A stretch of 64,000 nucleotides of DNA, taken from the NCBI RefSeq assembly GCF_007994075.1, contig NZ_VIWU01000001.1, forward strand, positions 1,984,001 through 2,048,000. The letters are read 5' to 3'. Position numbers and translations under genes: made by a program. Positions 60,197 to 64,000 of this stretch are shown here, in pieces. The number at the start of each line of letters is the position of its first letter. Positions within the stretch are counted from its first letter, which is position 1. The stretch comes from Pseudonocardia hierapolitana (GTDB lineage: Bacteria; Actinomycetota; Actinomycetes; Mycobacteriales; Pseudonocardiaceae). The notes below the pieces were generated by a model that worked only from the letters and a program-made list of their open reading frames with translations, was not told the origin of the DNA and searched no databases.

Positions 60197-60218
60197 GCTG
60201 TGAAAACGCTATGAAAAG
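60197..60218 (-). promoter_or_regulatory. Tandem 11-bp direct repeat upstream of the export operon
   Basis: GCTGTGAAAAC (60197-60207) and GCTATGAAAAG (60208-60218) are adjacent 11-mers, one helical turn apart, 40-60 nt upstream of the adaptor start. This spacing is typical of OmpR/PhoB-type response-regulator boxes. The region around is AT-rich. No such regulator gene is nearby. Confidence 0.45.
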
Positions 60219-60285
60219 CCCCTCCGCACACATTTAGACAATGCGACGATAGCGGGGAGAAATGGGAGTGGATGACGGGGGTCAT

Positions 60286-61098
60286 TCAGAACTGTGTGCG
60301 CGCACAGAGGCCGGTCGCCCGCGCTCGCCGGCGGGAACCCGCACACACCGACCGCACCTGACACACACGTCCGGCAGTGTGTGCCAGGGCGGGGAGGTCT
60401 GTGCGACGAGTCAGGCTCGCAGGTAGGTCGACAGCCGGGCGGCGATCGGGCCGAAGTCGGAGAGTGCATCCCATCCCCGCCCGGCTGCGCGAGTCTCCGA
60501 CACTGCCGCTTCGGGCGTCGGCGAAGGCGAGGACGCGGCGGGCGTCCGGACTGCCGCGCCAGCCCGCACAATGAGCAAGCGCCGCAACCAGCGCGGCCTG
60601 CAGGGCGGCGAGGCGTTCCGGTTCGGTGAGCACCGCGTGCAATGCCGCGTCGGCCACGGCGACCGCAGGCTCGAACGCGATCGTGCGGGCGAGGTCGGTG
60701 ACAGTACGCGCGACGGACGTGACCGGGATCCCGTCGACAGCGCCCACATCCTCGGGGCGCAAGGGAGCTGTGTGGACGTGCACGTGACGGCCGCAGCGGC
60801 CCCCGCTGCGCCGCGCCCGCGTGACGTGTACGCGATCGAGCCGGATGCCCCAGGTGGGCAGGCCGTGCAGCACCGCGGCCGAGGCGTGGCTGACAACCGC
60901 GCCATCGGCGAGGTGCGCGAGCTCGGCGCGTACCGCCAACGCGTGGCGGGCCTCGCGGCTATCGGGCGTGGTGCCGAGCACGTAGGCGCCACGCCGGACC
61001 GGCGTCAGCCGGCCTGCCCGCAGGAGGCGGCGCACCTCGTCGTCGCCGTACCCCTCGAGCCGCAGGGCCTTCCGCTGAACCATCTCGGGCAGGTCCAC
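60286..61098 (-). CDS. AbiEi-like/DUF559-type protein, lacking the nuclease domain
   Basis: About 270 residues from GTG 61098; an ATG at 61083 is possible. It matches AbiEi-like proteins through LRAGRLTPVRRGAYVLG, VSHASAAVLHGLPTWG, VTSVARTVTDLARTIAFE and up to VGDSRSRAG. In full-length members that Glu/Ser-Arg segment opens a Vsr-like nuclease domain. Here the rest is an unrelated Arg-rich tail read through palindromic repeat DNA (60357-60388). A second related palindrome lies upstream of the start (61165-61237). Likely a truncated, possibly inactive copy. Confidence 0.55.
   Translation of the reverse strand: MDLPEMVQRKALRLEGYGDDEVRRLLRAGRLTPVRRGAYVLGTTPDSREARHALAVRAELAHLADGAVVSHASAAVLHGLPTWGIRLDRVHVTRARRSGGRCGRHVHVHTAPLRPEDVGAVDGIPVTSVARTVTDLARTIAFEPAVAVADAALHAVLTEPERLAALQAALVAALAHCAGWRGSPDARRVLAFADARSGSVGDSRSRAGMGCTLRLRPDRRPAVDLPASLTRRTDLPALAHTAGRVCQVRSVCAGSRRRARATGLCARTQF
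60357..60388. repeat. Palindrome CCTGACACACAC / GTGTGTGCCAGG
   Basis: 12-nt arms with one mismatch and an 8-nt loop (GTCCGGCA), inside the 3' part of the AbiEi-like gene. The core CACACAC...CCGG...GTGTGTG is shared with 61165-61237 on the other side of the gene. Confidence 0.5.
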
Positions 61099-61164
61099 GA
61101 CGAGAGCATGCGCTGGTACCCGCTCTCGGCGGGCCGGATCCGTGGATCTCGCCTGACCGATCCG

Positions 61165-61237
61165 GGCTCGCACATACCGTCCGGCTCTGGCACACACCCC
61201 GGAGATGTGTGTCGGAGCACGCGGGTGTGTGCGAGCC
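61165..61237. repeat. Palindromic repeat between AbiEi-like and dehydratase genes
   Basis: GGCTCGCACATACC (61165-61178) pairs with GGTGTGTGCGAGCC (61224-61237) with one mismatch. Inside is a second, weaker hairpin (CACACACC...ATGTGTGTC). It occupies most of the 159-nt gap after the dehydratase stop and may also terminate that operon. Confidence 0.5.
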
Positions 61238-61257
61238 GGGCGTCGCTTCGGACTCGG

Positions 61258-63045
61258 TCAGTGGTTGTCGCGTGGCAATCCCTTCGACGCCACGCGCTGG
61301 TACGCCACCGCCGGCTTCAGGACCATGCCTCCGGAGAGCTGGTCCACCATGCTGCGCTGGATCTCCTGCCACGGGGTCTGCGACGCGGGCATCGGGTAGC
61401 CGCCCGCCTCCTCCAGCCTGCGACGGCGCTCGGCCAGTTCCGCCTCGGGCACGAGCATGTCGGCGGTGCCGGCGTTGAGGTCGATGCGCACGCGGTCGCC
61501 GGTCTGCAGGATCGCGAGGCCGCCGCCGGCCGCCGCCTCGGGGGAGGCGTTGAGGATCGACGGGGAACCGGACGTGCCGGACTGGCGTCCGTCGCCGATG
61601 CACGGCAGCGCGTGCACGCCCCGCTTGATCAGCTCGGCGGGCGGCTGCATGTTCACGACCTCGGCGGCGCCGGGGTACCCGAGCGGGCCCGCGCCGCGCA
61701 TGAACAGCAGGCAGTCCTCGTCGATCTTGAGGTCGGGGTCCTCGATGCGGTGGTGGTAGTCCTCGGGGCCGTCGAAGACGACCGCGCGGCCCTCCAGGAC
61801 GTTCGGGTGCTCCGGGTCGGACAGGTAGCGCTCCCGGAACTCCTGCGAGATCACGCTCGTCTTCATGATCGCACAGTCGAAGAGGTTGCCCTTCAGCACG
61901 AGGAAGCCCGCGTCGTCCTGCAGCGCGTTGTCGAAGGTGCGGATCACGTCGCGGTCGGTGGCCACCGAGTCCCGGCAGTTCTCGCCGATCGTGCGGCCGT
62001 TGACCGTGCGGGTGCCTTCGCGGATGAGTCCGTGCTGCATCAGCTCGTGGACGACCGCGGGCACGCCGCCCGCCCGGTAGAACTCCTCGCCGAGGTACTT
62101 GCCGGCCGGCTGCAGGTCCACGATCAGCGGGACGTCGAAGCCCAGCCGCTGCCAGTCGTCCATCGGCAGTTCGACGCCCACGTGCCGGGCAACGGCCGTG
62201 ATGTGGATCGGCGCGTTGGTGGAGCCGCCGATCGCCGAGTTGACGATGATCGTGTTCTCGAAGGCCTCCCGCGTCATCACGTCCGACGGCTTGAGGTCCT
62301 CGTGCACCATCTCGACGATCCGGCGGCCGGTGAGGTAGGCGTTGCGGGCGCGGTCGCGGTGCGGCGCCGGGATCGCCGACGAGCCGGGAAGGCTCATCCC
62401 GAGCGACTCGGCGAGCGCGTTCATCGTGGACGCGGTGCCCATCGTGTTGCAGTGCCCCGGGGACGGCGCCGAGGAGGCCACCATCTCCACGAACTCGGCC
62501 TGGTCGATCTCCTCGGCGGCCAGCATCTCGCGGGCCTTCCACACGATCGTGCCGGAGCCGGTGCGCTCGCCGTTGTACCAGCCGTTGAGCATCGGCCCGC
62601 CGGACAGCACGATCGCCGGGATGTCGACGGTGGCCGCGGCCATCAGGCAGGCCGGGGTGGTCTTGTCGCAGCCGGTGGTGAGCACCACGCCGTCGAGCGG
62701 ATAGCCGTGCAGCACCTCGACCAGCCCGAGGTAGGCCAGGTTGCGGTCGATCGCAGCGGTGGGGCGCTTGCCGGTCTCCTGGATCGGGTGCACCGGGAAC
62801 TCGAACGCGATCGCGCCCATCTCGCGGATGCCCTCGCGCACCCGGTCGGCGAGCACGAGGTGGTGGCGGTTGCACGGAGAGAGGTCGGAGCCGGTCTGCG
62901 CGATCCCGATGATCGGCTTGCCGGACTGCAGCTCCTCGCGCGTCAGGCCCCAGTTCATGTACCGCTCGATGTAGAGCGAGGTCATGCCGGGGTTCTCGGG
63001 GTTGTCGAACCACGCCTGGCTGCGCAGGCGCCTCTCCTGAGTCAC
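61258..63045 (-). CDS. IlvD/Edd-family sugar-acid dehydratase
   Basis: 595 residues from GTG 63045 (AAGGA 3-8 nt upstream). The Fe-S cysteines are in [13 protein letters not shown] and [16 protein letters not shown], with GSTNAPIHI and the C-terminal [20 protein letters not shown] loop. Length and sequence type point to the arabinonate/xylonate/gluconate dehydratase branch rather than branched-chain amino-acid IlvD. It makes 2-keto-3-deoxy sugar acids. It is the last gene of an operon with an SDR and a UxaA-family gene. Confidence 0.88.
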   Translation of the reverse strand: MTQERRLRSQAWFDNPENPGMTSLYIERYMNWGLTREELQSGKPIIGIAQTGSDLSPCNRHHLVLADRVREGIREMGAIAFEFPVHPIQETGKRPTAAIDRNLAYLGLVEVLHGYPLDGVVLTTGCDKTTPACLMAAATVDIPAIVLSGGPMLNGWYNGERTGSGTIVWKAREMLAAEEIDQAEFVEMVASSAPSPGHCNTMGTASTMNALAESLGMSLPGSSAIPAPHRDRARNAYLTGRRIVEMVHEDLKPSDVMTREAFENTIIVNSAIGGSTNAPIHITAVARHVGVELPMDDWQRLGFDVPLIVDLQPAGKYLGEEFYRAGGVPAVVHELMQHGLIREGTRTVNGRTIGENCRDSVATDRDVIRTFDNALQDDAGFLVLKGNLFDCAIMKTSVISQEFRERYLSDPEHPNVLEGRAVVFDGPEDYHHRIEDPDLKIDEDCLLFMRGAGPLGYPGAAEVVNMQPPAELIKRGVHALPCIGDGRQSGTSGSPSILNASPEAAAGGGLAILQTGDRVRIDLNAGTADMLVPEAELAERRRRLEEAGGYPMPASQTPWQEIQRSMVDQLSGGMVLKPAVAYQRVASKGLPRDNH

Positions 63046-63056
63046 GTGTCCTTCTT

Positions 63057-63818
63057 TCAGGGGGTGAGCTGGCCGCCGTTGATCTCGATCACCTGACCGG
63101 TGACGTATCCGCTCATCGCGGGATCGGCGAGGAAGAGTACGGTGCCGACGCACTCGTCGGGCGTGCCGGACCGGCCCATGGGGATGCCGGACACCATCGC
63201 CGCCATCTGCTCGTCGGGCGTGTTCCGCTCGTGGAACGGCGTGACGATGATGCCGGGCGCGATGGCGTTCACGCGGATCCCGGTCCGCGCGACCTCCTTG
63301 GCGAGGCCCCGCGTGAAGGTGCTGACGGCGCCCTTCGCGGTGGCGTACGCGACCGAACCGCCCGCGCCGCCGGTGCGCGCCGCGACCGACGTGAGGTTCA
63401 CGACCGCGCCCGCACCCTGCCGCTGCATCACCGGCACCGCCTCTCGGCAGGCGGCGAACACCGACGTCATGTTGAGGTCCATGACCCGCGTGAACTGCTC
63501 GTCGGACATCTCGGTGACGGGCATGCGCCCCAGCAGGTCACCGGCGTTGTTCACGAGCACGTCGAGCCGCCCGTGTCGCGAGACCACCTCGTGGACGAGC
63601 CGGGCGGCCGCGGCCGGCCGCGCGAGGTCCGCCGAGACGACCGACGCCTGCCCGCCCGCCTCCTGGATGGTGGCCGCGACCTTCTCGGCGCCGTCGCGAT
63701 TGTGCCCGTAGTGCACGACGACCTGCGCGCCGTGGCGGCCGAACCCCTCGGCGACGGCGGCGCCGATCCCGCTGCCGGCGCCGGTGACCAGGACGACCTG
63801 ACCGGTGAAGTCGAGCAT
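63057..63818 (-). CDS. Short-chain dehydrogenase/reductase (sugar-acid operon)
   Basis: 253 residues from ATG 63818 (a GTG at 63821 is possible). Cofactor motif [24 protein letters not shown], catalytic Ser in [10 protein letters not shown], Tyr-x3-Lys as YATAK, and the C-terminal [13 protein letters not shown]. Probably oxidises or reduces a sugar-acid intermediate. It overlaps the UxaA stop and ends 11 nt before the dehydratase start. Confidence 0.88.
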   Translation of the reverse strand: MLDFTGQVVLVTGAGSGIGAAVAEGFGRHGAQVVVHYGHNRDGAEKVAATIQEAGGQASVVSADLARPAAAARLVHEVVSRHGRLDVLVNNAGDLLGRMPVTEMSDEQFTRVMDLNMTSVFAACREAVPVMQRQGAGAVVNLTSVAARTGGAGGSVAYATAKGAVSTFTRGLAKEVARTGIRVNAIAPGIIVTPFHERNTPDEQMAAMVSGIPMGRSGTPDECVGTVLFLADPAMSGYVTGQVIEINGGQLTP

Positions 63819-64000
63819 CACATGACCGCCCCGAGCTGCCAGGGCACGAACTCCTCCTGTCCGAAGCCCAGCTCCTCGCTGAAGGTCTTGCGCCCGGACG
63901 CGGTGTCGAGGATGAACTGGAACAGCCGCTCCCCCACCGCCTCAACGGACTCGCCCTCGGAGAGGATCACGCCGCAGTTGACGTCCATGTCGCCGGACAT
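63818..64000 (-). CDS. UxaA-family altronate/galactarate dehydratase, C-terminus (partial)
   Basis: 60 residues visible; the gene continues beyond the window. MDVNCGVILSEGESVEAVG and ASGRKTFSEELGFGQEEFVP match the C-terminal domain of UxaA/GarD-type dehydratases that act on altronate or galactarate. As the first visible gene of the operon it supports a uronate or aldarate degradation route. Confidence 0.8.
   Translation of the reverse strand: MSGDMDVNCGVILSEGESVEAVGERLFQFILDTASGRKTFSEELGFGQEEFVPWQLGAVM

Noticed and set aside
60411..60992. Alternative C-terminus of the AbiEi-like protein in another frame (ending SDFGPIAARLSTYLRA)
   Set aside because: It reads like a plausible protein end, but I could not match it to the family nuclease domain. 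One frame switch would not restore a known sequence.
61258..63045. Dihydroxy-acid dehydratase IlvD of branched-chain amino-acid synthesis
   Set aside because: Operon partners (UxaA family, SDR) and sequence type point to sugar-acid dehydratases; no ilv genes are near.

Overview
The window is high-GC DNA from an actinomycete. The evidence is a WhiB regulator, a DivIVA/FilP-like coiled-coil protein, a fused acyl-CoA carboxylase tail, GTG/TTG starts, mycobacterial-type SodA and Cds1, and a LOV-PP2C phosphatase with STAS partners. Content and style fit the Pseudonocardiaceae (Pseudonocardia-like), but that placement is an inference. No tRNA, rRNA, CRISPR array or origin was seen.

Layout. 0-6.1 kb: carboxylase tail, GH3 hexosaminidase, GST-like reductase, GtrA protein and a two-component system. 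6.1-13.5 kb: an aromatic-acid block (pobA, pcaH, pcaG, divergent IclR regulator), then acetamidase, SDR, epoxide hydrolase and a PadR regulator. 13.6-16.7 kb: a membrane-domain/ferredoxin-reductase fusion and a CorC-like protein. 17.1-18.3 kb: sodA behind a Nur-box-like site, with a frame-broken lipoprotein gene and a second, perfectly palindromic Nur-like box. 18.3-20.4 kb: an IS110-family element whose transposase is broken by a 17-bp tandem duplication, followed by palindromic repeats. 20.4-22.7 kb: cinA and a patatin.

23.1-37.1 kb is the most interesting part: two tandem paralogous operons. Each encodes a nucleotide-sugar dehydrogenase lacking the usual C-terminal domain, a hyaluronan-synthase-like GT2, a membrane-anchored coiled-coil/beta-helix protein and an AlgG/AlgE-like C5-epimerase. 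Copy A also carries a PL14-like lyase lipoprotein and is followed by a PL7 alginate lyase. Together they predict synthesis, epimerisation and trimming of an alginate-like or other polyuronate exopolysaccharide in a Gram-positive. Both operons share a CRP-like site (GTGA-N6-TCAC) and a conserved element in a leader of about 230 nt.

37.2-50.7 kb: two STAS proteins, an amidase homologue that has lost its catalytic residues, two Tat-exported DUF839/PhoX-like proteins, Cds1, the coiled-coil protein, WhiB behind a perfect CRP palindrome, a LOV-GAF-PP2C phosphatase, a GntR regulator and an atypical Nramp. 50.7-56.1 kb: a tctABC tricarboxylate-type transporter, a 2-hydroxyacid dehydrogenase and a MerR/SnoaL pair. 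56.1-60.2 kb: a MacAB-like ABC system with a very long adaptor. 60.3-64 kb: a truncated AbiEi-like gene and a sugar-acid catabolic operon (IlvD/Edd dehydratase, SDR, UxaA) running off the window.

Palindromic repeats recur between genes, and in two places they supply the C-terminal codons of a gene.
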